Shown here piece after piece: positions 53,337 through 62,709 of a stretch of 64,000 nt of DNA. Numbering within the stretch: the stretch's first letter is position 1; each line of letters begins with the position of its first letter. Source of the DNA: an uncultured Pelagibacteraceae bacterium (GTDB lineage: Bacteria > Pseudomonadota > Alphaproteobacteria > Pelagibacterales > Pelagibacteraceae); NCBI GenBank assembly GCA_902583075.1, contig CACHUN010000001.1, positions 248,001 through 312,000 on the forward strand, read 5' to 3'. A program made the translations under genes and the position numbers. The notes under the pieces are model-generated. The model saw only the letters and a list, made by a program, of their open reading frames with translations, was not told the DNA's origin and did no database searches.

Positions 53337-55476
53337 CTTTAACCAACCTTAAGTTTAATTTTTTAGGTTTAATTTTTAGTTTTGCCTTTCCTCTTCCTGA
53401 TAAACTTGGATTATTCATGAAATAATCATGTGCAGAAAAAGAATCTTTCCGACTATATTTAATTTTTTGATAATTTCCATTAGGATAAAGTTCCCAGCTC
53501 TGATTCGTGTCTAGATAATTGGCCATCATTATTTGGTCTAAAACCTGTTCATGAACAGTTTGATTTTCAATTGGCACGAGAAGTTCGACTCTTCTATCTA
53601 GATTTCTTGGCATCAAATCTGCAGATGAAATATAAACTTTTGCATTTCTGTTAGGCATTAATTTTCCATTTGCAAAACAATATATTCTTGAGTGTTCAAG
53701 AAATCTTCCAATGATACTTTTTACAATAATATTTTCCGATTTATTTTTAATACCAGGTCTTAAACAACATACACCTCTTACAAATAAAGAGACTTTTACA
53801 CCGACACTAGAAGCCTCATAAAATTTATCAATTATTTGTGAATCAACTAATGAATTCATTTTAGCCCAAATCTCAGCGTGTTTCCCTTTTTTTGCATTAC
53901 TTATTTCCTTATCTATATTCTGATTTAAAGTTTTTCTTAAATTTACAGGTGAAATGGAAATTTTATTTAAATTTCTTGGTTTAGAATATCCAGTCACGTA
54001 ATTGTAGAATTTTTCTACATCTGCAGCCATTTTTTTATCAGAGCTAAATAGAGATAAGTCTGTGTATATTTTTGCATTTACAGGATGATAATTGCCAGTA
54101 CCTAAATGGAAATATGTTTGAATTTTACCACCCTCACGTCGATGTATTAGTGATGATTTAGCGTGTGTTTTGTATTTTGCAAAACCATAAACAATTTGAA
54201 CTCCAGCTTTTTCAAGACTTCTTGCCAGCTGTATATTTGCTTCTTCATCAAATCTAGCTTTGATTTCAATTAAAGCAGTAACTGTTTTGCCATTTTCGGA
54301 AGCGCTAATTAATGCTTTAACAATTGGTGAATCTAAAGTAGTTCTGTACAATGTTTGTTTAATAGCAATTACTTTTTTATCCATAGCAGCTTGATTTAAA
54401 AATTCAATTACAGCATCAAAAGTCTCAAATGGATGATGAACTATTAGGTCTTTTTTCTTAATTGTCTCAAAAAAATTATTATTGTATTCTTTTAATCTTT
54501 CTACTTCTCTTGGTGTAAAGTTTTTAAATTTTAATTTAGAATTTTTAATTTTACAAATTTGGTCTATATCCTGGATTCCAACTAAACCTGCTACTTCATA
54601 AATATAATTTGGATTAATTTCTAATTTATTTGTTATAAATTTTACAAGTTCTTTGTCGCTTTTTTCTAAAATTTCTAATCTAACAATATCACCAGTTCTT
54701 CTTCGCTTTAATGCTAGTTCAAATGATCTGACTAAATCCTCAGCCTCTTCTTGAATTTCTACATCACTATCTCTTATTACTCTAAATATCATTTTCTTTT
54801 CTAATAAATGATCTGGAAAAATTTCAGAGGCAAAGTAACCAATAACATCGTCTAGAACCAAAAATTTCTTAAATGATTTTCCTCCATCTATTTCAATAAA
54901 TCTTGATAAAGCTTTAGGAATTACGATAATTGAATTAAGAATTCTCTTTTTTTTCTTTTTCTTCAGCTTCATAACTAAAGCTCTACCTTGATTAATAATA
55001 AATGGAAAAGGATGAGAAGGATCAATCGCTGATGGTGTAAGTAGAGGATAAATTTCTTCGTTAAATATTTCTAATAATTTCTTTTTTTCTTTTGTGTTAA
55101 GGTTTTCTGGCTTAGTCAATAAAATATTATTTCTCTTCAGCTGATTTGATAGATTATTAAATATGGTATTTTGTTTATTTAATAGATTTTTTGTATCATT
55201 AATAACCATCTCCATCTGTTCTTCGGGCGTTAGTCCATCTGAACTTAGTGAGTCGACTTCTTGTTTAATTTGACTGTATAGTCCAGCAACTCGAACCATA
55301 AAAAATTCATCTAAATTAGAGCCTGCAATAGATAAAAATTTTACTCTCTCATAAAGAGGATTTTCAATATTTTGCGCCTCTAACAGAACTCTATCGTTAA
55401 ATTTTAACCATGATAATTCTCTATTTATATAATTGGATTTAAGCTCTTCTTTGTCTTGTTTTTTTAATGCAGTCAT
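53326..55476 (-). CDS. ppk: Polyphosphate kinase 1
   Basis: About 716 residues from the ATG at 55476. NREL-SWL start (YINRELSWLKFNDRVLLEAQ), catalytic His region YKTHAKSSLIHRREGG and YFHLGTGNYHPVNAKIYTDL, HSRIYCFANGK and the C-terminal SADLMPRNLDRRVELLVPI. It makes polyphosphate from ATP reversibly. The frame extends upstream to 55584, but that part lies on the sixA gene and is unlike PPK, so the MTALKKQDKEEL start is chosen. Divergent from sixA by 13 bases and coupled to ppx. Confidence 0.94.
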   Translation of the reverse strand: MTALKKQDKEELKSNYINRELSWLKFNDRVLLEAQNIENPLYERVKFLSIAGSNLDEFFMVRVAGLYSQIKQEVDSLSSDGLTPEEQMEMVINDTKNLLNKQNTIFNNLSNQLKRNNILLTKPENLNTKEKKKLLEIFNEEIYPLLTPSAIDPSHPFPFIINQGRALVMKLKKKKKKRILNSIIVIPKALSRFIEIDGGKSFKKFLVLDDVIGYFASEIFPDHLLEKKMIFRVIRDSDVEIQEEAEDLVRSFELALKRRRTGDIVRLEILEKSDKELVKFITNKLEINPNYIYEVAGLVGIQDIDQICKIKNSKLKFKNFTPREVERLKEYNNNFFETIKKKDLIVHHPFETFDAVIEFLNQAAMDKKVIAIKQTLYRTTLDSPIVKALISASENGKTVTALIEIKARFDEEANIQLARSLEKAGVQIVYGFAKYKTHAKSSLIHRREGGKIQTYFHLGTGNYHPVNAKIYTDLSLFSSDKKMAADVEKFYNYVTGYSKPRNLNKISISPVNLRKTLNQNIDKEISNAKKGKHAEIWAKMNSLVDSQIIDKFYEASSVGVKVSLFVRGVCCLRPGIKNKSENIIVKSIIGRFLEHSRIYCFANGKLMPNRNAKVYISSADLMPRNLDRRVELLVPIENQTVHEQVLDQIMMANYLDTNQSWELYPNGNYQKIKYSRKDSFSAHDYFMNNPSLSGRGKAKLKIKPKKLNLRLVKDGT

Positions 55477-55489
55477 ATATTTAGATTTA

Positions 55490-56005
55490 ATGCGCGAATT
55501 ATATGTCATGAGACATGCAAAATCTAGTTGGGAAGACCCAAATTTAAGTGATTTTGAAAGACCACTAAATAAAAGAGGCATCAAAAGTGCAAAAATTATA
55601 AGTGAATTTTTTGTTAAAAAAAAATACTCCTTTGACTACGTGCTTTTATCTTCATCAAAAAGAACAAAAAAAACTCTAAATTTAATACTGAATAAAATAA
55701 ATAAACCAAAAAAAATTAAAAGTTCCTCAAAACTCTATTTGGTTAATGAAAATGAAATAATAGCTAATATAAAAAATATCCATAAAAAGTTTAAGAAAGT
55801 ATTGATAATAAATCATGAACCTGCTCTTAAAAATTTAGTTATAAAATTAACTAAAAATAAAGATAATAGTAATTTTAAACTATTAAATTATAAATTCCCA
55901 ACTTGTGCATTTGCTAAAATAGTTTTCGATACGAATGATTGGATAAATATTGAAGAGAAAGGAATTATTTCTGAATTTGTAAGGCCTAAAGATTTAGTTA
56001 TCTAA
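55490..56005 (+). CDS. sixA: SixA-type phosphohistidine phosphatase (histidine phosphatase family)
   Basis: 171 residues from ATG 55490: RHG motif LYVMRHAKSSWEDP at the N terminus, ERPLNKRG, VLLSSSKRTKKTL and VLIINHEPAL (second catalytic His). This is the SixA branch of the histidine phosphatase superfamily, which removes phosphate from protein phosphohistidine. A longer frame to 55433 exists only as overlap with ppk. Convergent with phoB (12-base overlap of stops). Confidence 0.85.
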   Translation: MRELYVMRHAKSSWEDPNLSDFERPLNKRGIKSAKIISEFFVKKKYSFDYVLLSSSKRTKKTLNLILNKINKPKKIKSSSKLYLVNENEIIANIKNIHKKFKKVLIINHEPALKNLVIKLTKNKDNSNFKLLNYKFPTCAFAKIVFDTNDWINIEEKGIISEFVRPKDLVI

Positions 56006-56677
56006 CGAATAGCCTGCAGATCTCACTGTGCGAATTAAATTTTCTAATCCACTTACATTTAAAACTTTTCTCAATCTTCTTATGTGAACATCAACCGTTC
56101 TACTTTCTACATAAATATTTTCACCCCAAACATTATTTAGTAATTGTTCTCTTGAATAAACTCTTTTTGGATTTTTAATAAAAAAATCTAATAATTTAAA
56201 TTCTGTGGGTCCCAAAATTATTTCCTTATCATTTCTATAAACTCTTTTTGCTAATCTATCAATTTTAAGGTCTTTAAATTCCACAACATCAGTTGATGAC
56301 AAAGGTTTAGCCCTTCTTAACAAAGATTTAATTCTTGCATTTAATTCTTTTTGGCTAAATGGTTTAGTGACGTAATCATCGGCTCCAGTTTCAAATGCTT
56401 TTAATTTATCTTCCTCCTCTCCTTTTGCAGTAAGCATAATAATTGGAATGTCATTATATTTTTTATCCCTTTTTAACTGTTTACATATTTCAACACCTGA
56501 TAAATCTGGCAACATCCAATCTAATAAGATTAAGTCTGGCATTTTTTGTTTTATTGATTTTAAAGAATCCTCTCCATTTTCACTTGAAGAAACCTTATGA
56601 CCTTCTTTTTCTAAATTATATTTTAATAAGGTTGAAATTGGCGCCTCATCTTCTGCAATAAATATGTGTGCACTCAT
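55994..56677 (-). CDS. phoB: Phosphate regulon response regulator PhoB
   Basis: 227 residues: receiver domain with phospho-acceptor Asp in LILLDWMLPDLSG (about residue 53), TAKGEEEDKLKAFETGADDYVTKPFS, and a C-terminal winged helix (YSREQLLNNVWGENIYVESRTVDVHIRRLRK-type recognition region). Last gene of the pst-phoU-phoB run; it shares one base with phoU. It would bind the Pho boxes listed in this table. Confidence 0.95.
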   Translation of the reverse strand: MSAHIFIAEDEAPISTLLKYNLEKEGHKVSSSENGEDSLKSIKQKMPDLILLDWMLPDLSGVEICKQLKRDKKYNDIPIIMLTAKGEEEDKLKAFETGADDYVTKPFSQKELNARIKSLLRRAKPLSSTDVVEFKDLKIDRLAKRVYRNDKEIILGPTEFKLLDFFIKNPKRVYSREQLLNNVWGENIYVESRTVDVHIRRLRKVLNVSGLENLIRTVRSAGYSLDN

Positions 56678-57378
56678 TACTTTGTTAATTCTGAATCGCT
56701 ACCCTTGGGTCTTTCACCCTCTAAATAATCACCTGTAACTAAATAAAATACTTGCTCAGCAATGTTTGTTGTATGATCTCCTATCCTTTCAAGGTTTTTA
56801 GTAACAAATAAAAGATGTGAGCCATATTCAATATTTTCCATATTTGATTTAATTAATGAGATGACTTCTTCCATACATTTATTTGTTAAATCATCAACTT
56901 GTTCATCACTCTCCCATACTGTTTGAGCTACATCGCTTGATCTACTTAGATAAGAGTCTAAAACAATTTTTAATTGTTTTTGAACCAAAATGCAGATTCT
57001 ACTCATTGCTTCAATTAAATTATTTGGCAAATGCGTATTTATAAGTTTTGTTCTTTTTGCAATATTTTTGGCAAGATCACCTATTCTTTCTAAGTCTGAA
57101 GACATCTTTAGAGCTGCAACTGTTTCTCTAAGATCCACAGCCATTGGTTGTCTTAAAGCAATTAAATTTACTACCTCATTCTCTATCTGAGACTCAAAAT
57201 TATCTATAACCATATCTGAATTTATAACATCATCAGCAAGGTTATGATCATTTGTTGATATTGCTTTCATTGCATTACCTAAAGCGGTTTCGCAATTTGC
57301 CCCCATTTCAACTAAATCATTGTTTAATTTTTTTAATTGGTCTTCGTAAGATTTTACTGTGTGTGGTTTTTCATTCAT
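56677..57378 (-). CDS. phoU: Phosphate signaling protein PhoU
   Basis: 233 residues of two three-helix repeats: MGANCETALGNAMKAIS, then LRETVAALKMSSDLERIGDLAKNIA and LLFVTKNLERIGDHTTNIAEQV, the metal-binding repeats of PhoU. It links Pst transport state to PhoR. Shares one base with pstB and one with phoB, consistent with tightly coupled translation. Confidence 0.95.
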   Translation of the reverse strand: MNEKPHTVKSYEDQLKKLNNDLVEMGANCETALGNAMKAISTNDHNLADDVINSDMVIDNFESQIENEVVNLIALRQPMAVDLRETVAALKMSSDLERIGDLAKNIAKRTKLINTHLPNNLIEAMSRICILVQKQLKIVLDSYLSRSSDVAQTVWESDEQVDDLTNKCMEEVISLIKSNMENIEYGSHLLFVTKNLERIGDHTTNIAEQVFYLVTGDYLEGERPKGSDSELTK

Positions 57379-58133
57379 TATCCAAACCTTCCTGTTATGT
57401 AATCCTGCGTTTGTTGTTGAGTCGGATTCTTGAATATCTTATCAGTAGAACCTACTTCAATCAATTTGCCAAGGTGAAAAAAACCAGTATTTTGAGAGAC
57501 TCTTGCAGCTTGGGACATTGAGTGAGTAACAATTATTATAGTATGTTCCTTTCTTAATTCATCAATTAGCTCCTCTATTTGTGCTGTCGCAATTGGATCA
57601 AGAGCTGAACATGGCTCATCCATGAGTATTACCTCTGGCTTAATTGATATTGTTCTTGCAATACAAAGTCTTTGTTGTTGTCCACCTGATAAACCAGTAC
57701 CTGGTTCGTGAATTCTGTCTTTTACCTCTTCCCAAAGTGCTGCTTTTCTCAAACTCTCTTCAACAATATTATCCATTTCACTTTTAGATTGAGCTATCCC
57801 ATGTATCTCAGGTCCATAAGAAATATTCTCATAAATGGTTTTTGGAAAAGGATTTGGTTTTTGAAAAATCATTCCAACTTTTTCTCTAAGCCTTACAACA
57901 TCTGTATCTTTTTGATTTATGTCATAGTCATTAATTTTTACGACACCACTGACTTTACAAATATCGATCACATCATTCATCCTATTTAAACATCTTAAGA
58001 ATGTTGATTTACCACAACCAGAAGGTCCAATAAGAGCAGTTACTTTATTTGCTTCGATATCCATATTGATATCAAATAAAGCTTGTTTCGCTCCATAATA
58101 GACATCAACATTTTTTGCTTCTATTTTATTCAT
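57378..58133 (-). CDS. pstB: Phosphate ABC transporter ATP-binding protein PstB
   Basis: 251-residue ABC ATPase. Walker [21 protein letters not shown] (very typical of PstB), [12 protein letters not shown], signature [16 protein letters not shown], Walker [16 protein letters not shown]. Three bases after pstA. Powers high-affinity phosphate uptake. Confidence 0.96.
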   Translation of the reverse strand: MNKIEAKNVDVYYGAKQALFDINMDIEANKVTALIGPSGCGKSTFLRCLNRMNDVIDICKVSGVVKINDYDINQKDTDVVRLREKVGMIFQKPNPFPKTIYENISYGPEIHGIAQSKSEMDNIVEESLRKAALWEEVKDRIHEPGTGLSGGQQQRLCIARTISIKPEVILMDEPCSALDPIATAQIEELIDELRKEHTIIIVTHSMSQAARVSQNTGFFHLGKLIEVGSTDKIFKNPTQQQTQDYITGRFG

Positions 58134-58136
58134 ATT

Positions 58137-59405
58137 TTAGTTCCATTTCTTTTCAAATTTATGTCTAATTAATTGTGCTCCTAAATTCATAAATATTAGG
58201 AAAAATAATAATACCATTATGCAAGCAGACACTTTTTCTACAAATCCTCTTTCGGCACTCTCTGCCCATATATAGATTTGAACAGGCAAGCTAGCTGCTG
58301 GATCCATAGGGGTTCCTGGTATTGTGTTAACAAAAGCAACCATTCCAATTAATATTAAAGGCGCTGTTTCACCTAATGCTTGAGCTAAGCCAATTATAGT
58401 ACCTGACAAAGTTCCAGGTAAAGCCAAAGGCACGGTATGATGCATCGTCGTTTGCATTTTGCTAGCTCCCATTGCTAAAGCTGCTTCTCTTATACTGGGT
58501 GGAACAGCCTTCAATGATGCTCTGGCTGCTATTATAATTGTTGGAAGAGTCATTAATGAAAGGGTTATACCTCCAACTAAGGGTGTTGATCTAGGTAAAC
58601 CAAATACAGCCAATAAAACACCTAATCCTAACAATCCAAAAACAATTGAAGGAACTGCTGCTAGATTATTGATATTTACTTCAATAAAATCTGTAAATCT
58701 ATTTTTTGGTGCAAATTCTTCTAGATAAACTGCAGCTAGTAAGGCAACAGGAAAGGCAATTGACAGACAGACAAGTATGGAAAATAATGAACCCATAAAT
58801 GAGCTTGCTATCCCCGCTAACTCAGCTTCTCTAGAATCAGCATTTGTAAAAAAACTGGCATTAAATTCACTTATAACTCTTCCATCTTCATTTAATTTAT
58901 CAAAAATTTTTAATTGATAATCAGATGCTCTTCTTCTATTTTCAGGTATATCTCTTGGATAATTTCCTTTAAATACTTGATCTAAGTCGTCAGAGGCTGT
59001 TAATTTTACATCAACTGTTTTGCCAAAGCTATCAGGATTGTCTAGAAGATAATATTTTAATTCTCTCTCAAAAGTAAATGCAAACATTTTTTTTAATTCC
59101 ATAATTTGATCCTCACTTGCATCTGGATCGAGAGTGATAAATGTTTCTATCCCAAACTCATAAAAGTCTGCATCATTAATATCTTCGGTTGTTGGTTTTT
59201 TATCTGGATCCAAATATAATAAATCTGCATTATAATTGACTGGTATTACCAACCATGTTTTTTGAAATGCTGTGTAACCAGTAGAAAATATCTTTGTTAG
59301 AAATACCACTAGAAATAATAAAGCCATAAATATTGCAGCTTTACCGTAAAATTGAAATCTTTTTTCAGCTTTGTATCTTTTAATTAAACGTTCTTCTTTA
59401 TTCAT
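58137..59405 (-). CDS. pstA: Phosphate ABC transporter permease PstA (long form)
   Basis: 422 residues. C-terminal 250 residues are a standard PstA permease with ALAMGASKMQTTMHHTVPLALP and GETAPLILIGM. The N-terminal part has one membrane segment (about residue 25-45) and roughly 130 residues of soluble, probably periplasmic, sequence; E. coli PstA has 296 residues. Long forms are known in other alphaproteobacteria. Starts overlap pstC by 8 bases. Confidence 0.93.
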   Translation of the reverse strand: MNKEERLIKRYKAEKRFQFYGKAAIFMALLFLVVFLTKIFSTGYTAFQKTWLVIPVNYNADLLYLDPDKKPTTEDINDADFYEFGIETFITLDPDASEDQIMELKKMFAFTFERELKYYLLDNPDSFGKTVDVKLTASDDLDQVFKGNYPRDIPENRRRASDYQLKIFDKLNEDGRVISEFNASFFTNADSREAELAGIASSFMGSLFSILVCLSIAFPVALLAAVYLEEFAPKNRFTDFIEVNINNLAAVPSIVFGLLGLGVLLAVFGLPRSTPLVGGITLSLMTLPTIIIAARASLKAVPPSIREAALAMGASKMQTTMHHTVPLALPGTLSGTIIGLAQALGETAPLILIGMVAFVNTIPGTPMDPAASLPVQIYIWAESAERGFVEKVSACIMVLLFFLIFMNLGAQLIRHKFEKKWN

Positions 59406-60780
59406 ATTTCTCTCTATATTTTTTCACAACAGATAAGGCAACAATATTTAAAACTAAAGTAACTATAAATAAACTTAATCCCAATGCAAAAGCTGCTTGG
59501 GTTTTCGGATCCCCAAATTGTTGATCACCAATTAAGATAACAACAATTTGAGCAGTTATTGTTGAAGTGGACTCTAATGGATTAAGAGTTAGGTTTGCTG
59601 CCAACCCTGATGCCATTACAACAATCATTGTTTCACCAATAGCTCTAGAAACACCTAATAAAATAGATCCAACAATTCCAGGTAAAGCAGCTGGAATAAT
59701 TACTCTTTTTATTGTTTCAGATTTTGTTGCTCCCATGGCATAGCTACCATCTCTAAGATTTTGAGGAACACTTGTAATTACGTCGTCACTTAAGCTTGAT
59801 ATAAACGGAATAATCATAATTCCCATAACACCACCGGCTGCCAGTGCGCTTTCTGCTGACACCTCTAGTCCTAATGATAATCCAAGGTCTTTTAAAAAAG
59901 GTCCAACTGTTAAAGCAGCAAAAAAACCATAAACAACAGTTGGAATTCCTGCTAAAATTTCAATGACAGGTTTGGCATATTGTCTTAAACGTTTGCTCGC
60001 ATATTCCGCCATATATATACCACTTAACAAACCAATTGGTATTGCAACACACATTGCAATCAAAGCTATAAAAAAGGTGCCTGCAAATATCGGAACCGCA
60101 CCAAAAGTATCACTATACATTGATGGATCAAGTGCTTCACTTGCATCTCGAACAAAAGCTTTTGCAGGATACCAGTGCATTCCAAATACAAAATCAAATA
60201 GTGGGATAACTTGAAAAAATTCTATTGTTTGAAACAAAAGGGAAAAAATAATACCAATGGTTGTTAATATCGCTGCCAGTGATGATAAAAAAAATACTCC
60301 TTTAAGAAATATTTCAACTGGTTCTCTTGTTTTAGTGTTGTTTGAAATCTTTGTATACGCATAACCTGTTGATGCAATTAATAATGATAAAACTATAACG
60401 ACCTTAGACCACTTTGCTATGTCTCTAAAGTTTAAATATTTTTCTGCTGATCTTTGTAACTCTGCAGTAAGTTCTCCTGAATACTGGTTTCGAGAAAGTG
60501 ATTTTACTTTTTCATAAAATAAATTCAACTCTCCTTCTAGAAGTCCTTGCGAAGAATAATCACTAAGTATAAAAAATCTTACTATGCTAGGTTCAAATAT
60601 CGACCATAAAGCATACAAAAGAAAAGCGGGTGCGCCACACCATATAGCAAGATAGTACCCATAAAATTTTGGAAGAGCTGTTAACCGTTTGTTAGATTGA
60701 ATTAAAATAGCTTTTTTTCTTCCAAAGAAGTAACTGGATAAAGCTAAAAGAACGATTGTTAAAAATATTACTGAATTCAA
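59398..60780 (-). CDS. pstC: Phosphate ABC transporter permease PstC (long form)
   Basis: 460 residues. The permease core carries SYAMGATKSETIKRVIIPAALP and ISRAIGETMIVV-type (VSRAIGETMIVVMASG) motifs. The N-terminal half holds several extra segments and a soluble stretch; E. coli PstC has 319 residues. Start is TTG at 60780 with a clear AAGGAG ribosome-binding site 7 bases upstream. A strong terminator-like hairpin lies between pstS and this gene. Confidence 0.93.
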   Translation of the reverse strand: MNSVIFLTIVLLALSSYFFGRKKAILIQSNKRLTALPKFYGYYLAIWCGAPAFLLYALWSIFEPSIVRFFILSDYSSQGLLEGELNLFYEKVKSLSRNQYSGELTAELQRSAEKYLNFRDIAKWSKVVIVLSLLIASTGYAYTKISNNTKTREPVEIFLKGVFFLSSLAAILTTIGIIFSLLFQTIEFFQVIPLFDFVFGMHWYPAKAFVRDASEALDPSMYSDTFGAVPIFAGTFFIALIAMCVAIPIGLLSGIYMAEYASKRLRQYAKPVIEILAGIPTVVYGFFAALTVGPFLKDLGLSLGLEVSAESALAAGGVMGIMIIPFISSLSDDVITSVPQNLRDGSYAMGATKSETIKRVIIPAALPGIVGSILLGVSRAIGETMIVVMASGLAANLTLNPLESTSTITAQIVVILIGDQQFGDPKTQAAFALGLSLFIVTLVLNIVALSVVKKYREKYE

Positions 60781-60808
60781 TTATTGGCTCCTTTAGATTT
60801 ATACAAAA

Positions 60809-60837
60809 AAAAGGGCCCAATTAATAGGGCCCCTTTT
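60809..60837 (-). terminator. Terminator-like hairpin between pstS and pstC
   Basis: On the minus strand GGGGCCC pairs with GGGCCC around an 8-base AT loop, extended by A/T pairs, followed by eight T. A GC stem of this kind is striking in this AT-rich genome. It would give extra pstS mRNA and limit read-through to pstCAB. Confidence 0.85.
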
Positions 60838-60859
60838 GAGTTTGTTAACAAATATTATA

Positions 60860-61894
60860 TTACTCCATTGACATTGCAGTAAGAGCTTTCGAATTATCTC
60901 TAACTGTTCTGTAAGTTGCTTTATCAAGTGGAACAAGTCCTATTTCCGCTAAGTAACCTCTTTTACCAATAGCTTTAGTTGTAGTGAATTCTTTTACAAA
61001 TTCATGTAATCCTGGAATTACACCAACATGAGCTTTTTTTACGTAAAAGAATAATGGTCTAGCAACAGCATAACTATAGTCTTGGATAGATTCTAGTGAT
61101 GGTTGACCACCTTCTATACTTGCAGCTTGCAATTTATCTCTTGCGGCTAAGAAGTAACTAAATCCAAAGAAACCAAACATTTCTTTGTCTTCCGATAATT
61201 TTTGAATAATTAAACTATCATTCTCTCCAACTTCAATAGCAGCACCATCTTCTCTGTAAAGTTTTTGTGGTTTTTTATATTTTTTATTTCCAGCTTCGAA
61301 ACCTGCTTTGTATAATGCTTTAGCCTCTTTAGGCATACCTTTTTTCATTACTAACGAATTCCAAGCATCTCTTGTTCCGGATGTTCCTGGGGGAATCATA
61401 ACTGAAATCTTTTGTTTTGGTAAACTTGGATCTATTTGATCCCATGTTTTGTATATGTTGTCTACTAATTTACCATCAACAACTGAGTGTTTTGCTAAAG
61501 CTTTCCAAAGTTGTTCTTTAGTGAAGTTTACTGGTTCAGCGTCAACACTGTATGCTAAAGTAATACCATCGTTACCGATAATAACTTCAACAATTTCATT
61601 AACACCATTTTTTTTGCAAAGAGCTTTTTCTTTATCTTTCATTGCTCTTGATGCATTTGTTATATCAGGGTGAGCTTCTCCTACACCTGCACAAAATAAT
61701 TTTGCACCACCACCTGTACCAGTTGACTCGATTACTGGCGTTTTAAATCCAGTTTGCCCGAATCTTTCAGCAACTATTGTTGCGTAAGGGAATACAGTAG
61801 ATGATCCAACTATTTTGATTTGATCTCTTGCTTGAGCAATAGTGGCAACAGAAATGGCAACTATTGAAGCAAGGACTATAGTTAGTTTTTTCAT
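60860..61894 (-). CDS. pstS: Phosphate ABC transporter substrate-binding protein PstS
   Basis: 344-residue periplasmic phosphate receptor. Signal peptide at residues 1-22 (ends AQA). IKIVGSSTVFPYATIVAERF and VIESTGTGGGAKLFCAGVG hold phosphate-binding Ser/Thr/Gly; ITNASRAMKDKE, PPGTSGTRDAW. Ribosome-binding site AAAGGA. A triple PhoB-like box is 69 bases upstream. Typically one of the most abundant SAR11 proteins under phosphate limitation. Confidence 0.96.
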   Translation of the reverse strand: MKKLTIVLASIVAISVATIAQARDQIKIVGSSTVFPYATIVAERFGQTGFKTPVIESTGTGGGAKLFCAGVGEAHPDITNASRAMKDKEKALCKKNGVNEIVEVIIGNDGITLAYSVDAEPVNFTKEQLWKALAKHSVVDGKLVDNIYKTWDQIDPSLPKQKISVMIPPGTSGTRDAWNSLVMKKGMPKEAKALYKAGFEAGNKKYKKPQKLYREDGAAIEVGENDSLIIQKLSEDKEMFGFFGFSYFLAARDKLQAASIEGGQPSLESIQDYSYAVARPLFFYVKKAHVGVIPGLHEFVKEFTTTKAIGKRGYLAEIGLVPLDKATYRTVRDNSKALTAMSME

Positions 61895-61963
61895 TTTTAA
61901 TATCCTTTCGTGAATTAAATTTAATTAACGACTCGCTTAATAAATTTTATTGAGGACTCTAGT

Positions 61964-61992
61964 ATTACAAATTTGTTACAGTTTTGTTAAAT
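61964..61992 (-). promoter_or_regulatory. Candidate triple PhoB box upstream of pstS
   Basis: On the minus strand ATTTAAC-AAAA-CTGTAAC-AAAT-TTGTAAT: three 7-base half-sites with 4-base spacers, 11-base period as in the E. coli Pho box (CTGTCAT type). Used as the reference for the other boxes here, because pstS is the classical PhoB target. Confidence 0.72.
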
Positions 61993-62002
61993 AGGTAACT
62001 TT

Positions 62003-62635
62003 TTAGTTGTATTTTTTAGAGATGATTAAAGTATCATTATCTGCAGCTAAATCTCCTCTACAACGAATTGGGCTCACATTTTCACTTAGTGCTAAGCTCT
62101 TTGTTGGTCTTAAAGTAACTTCTAGTTGTATCATTGATATAAGGTCTTTTACTTGTTTTTGATCATATTTCCATGAAGGCCAACTTGTGGGGGTAGAAAA
62201 AGTAGTAATTATATAACTTGAGGCTCTATTAAAATTATAATTACTCTCATTTTGTTTTCTTAACAAATGATCTCTTACAGAAAAGAAAATATTTTTACAT
62301 CTATACATGTCAGACATATAATTTTCTTTTTTTAAGTTTTTGTTCATTGGGATTGATACAATCAAATCAATTGTATCTCTCCAGAATGAAGTTAAAACCT
62401 CAGTATAGATATGATCAACATTTACTTTGTCAGATGGAAAATGTTTACTGACAGTGTTTTTGGTATTTTCTAAGTCATTTTTCATTCTAAAAATACCAAT
62501 ATCAAATACAGTAAGTTGTTGGTTTCTTAAAAGTGTTGTAATGTCTTTTTTATTAGAAACTTCAGAGTAAGAATTTGATATAAAATTAAAGAATAAGTAA
62601 GAAAAAATAAAAAAATTTATTATTATTTTTTTCAT
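62003..62635 (-). CDS. Exported protein of unknown function between phoR and pstS
   Basis: 210 residues with a signal peptide (hydrophobic residues 4-20, ending near NSYS). The mature part shows DIGIFRMKNDLENTK, WRDTIDLIVSIPM, CKNIFFSVRDHLL and ends in SPIRCRGDLAADNDTLII; two Cys are present. No family recognised. Its position between phoR and pstS, in the same direction, suggests a link to phosphate response, but no Pho box was recognised directly upstream. Function unknown. Confidence 0.75.
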   Translation of the reverse strand: MKKIIINFFIFSYLFFNFISNSYSEVSNKKDITTLLRNQQLTVFDIGIFRMKNDLENTKNTVSKHFPSDKVNVDHIYTEVLTSFWRDTIDLIVSIPMNKNLKKENYMSDMYRCKNIFFSVRDHLLRKQNESNYNFNRASSYIITTFSTPTSWPSWKYDQKQVKDLISMIQLEVTLRPTKSLALSENVSPIRCRGDLAADNDTLIISKKYN

Positions 62636-62709
62636 TTAACAACCTTATTTAAAAAATCCGTTATTTACAAATTAAATTATATTGTGAAAATTGTTAAATT
62701 ATATGAAGT

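Noticed and set aside
62636..62709. PhoB box upstream of the 210-residue exported protein
   Set aside because: ATTTAAC and ATTTAAT occur 22 bases apart but the middle unit (TTCACAA) does not fit.
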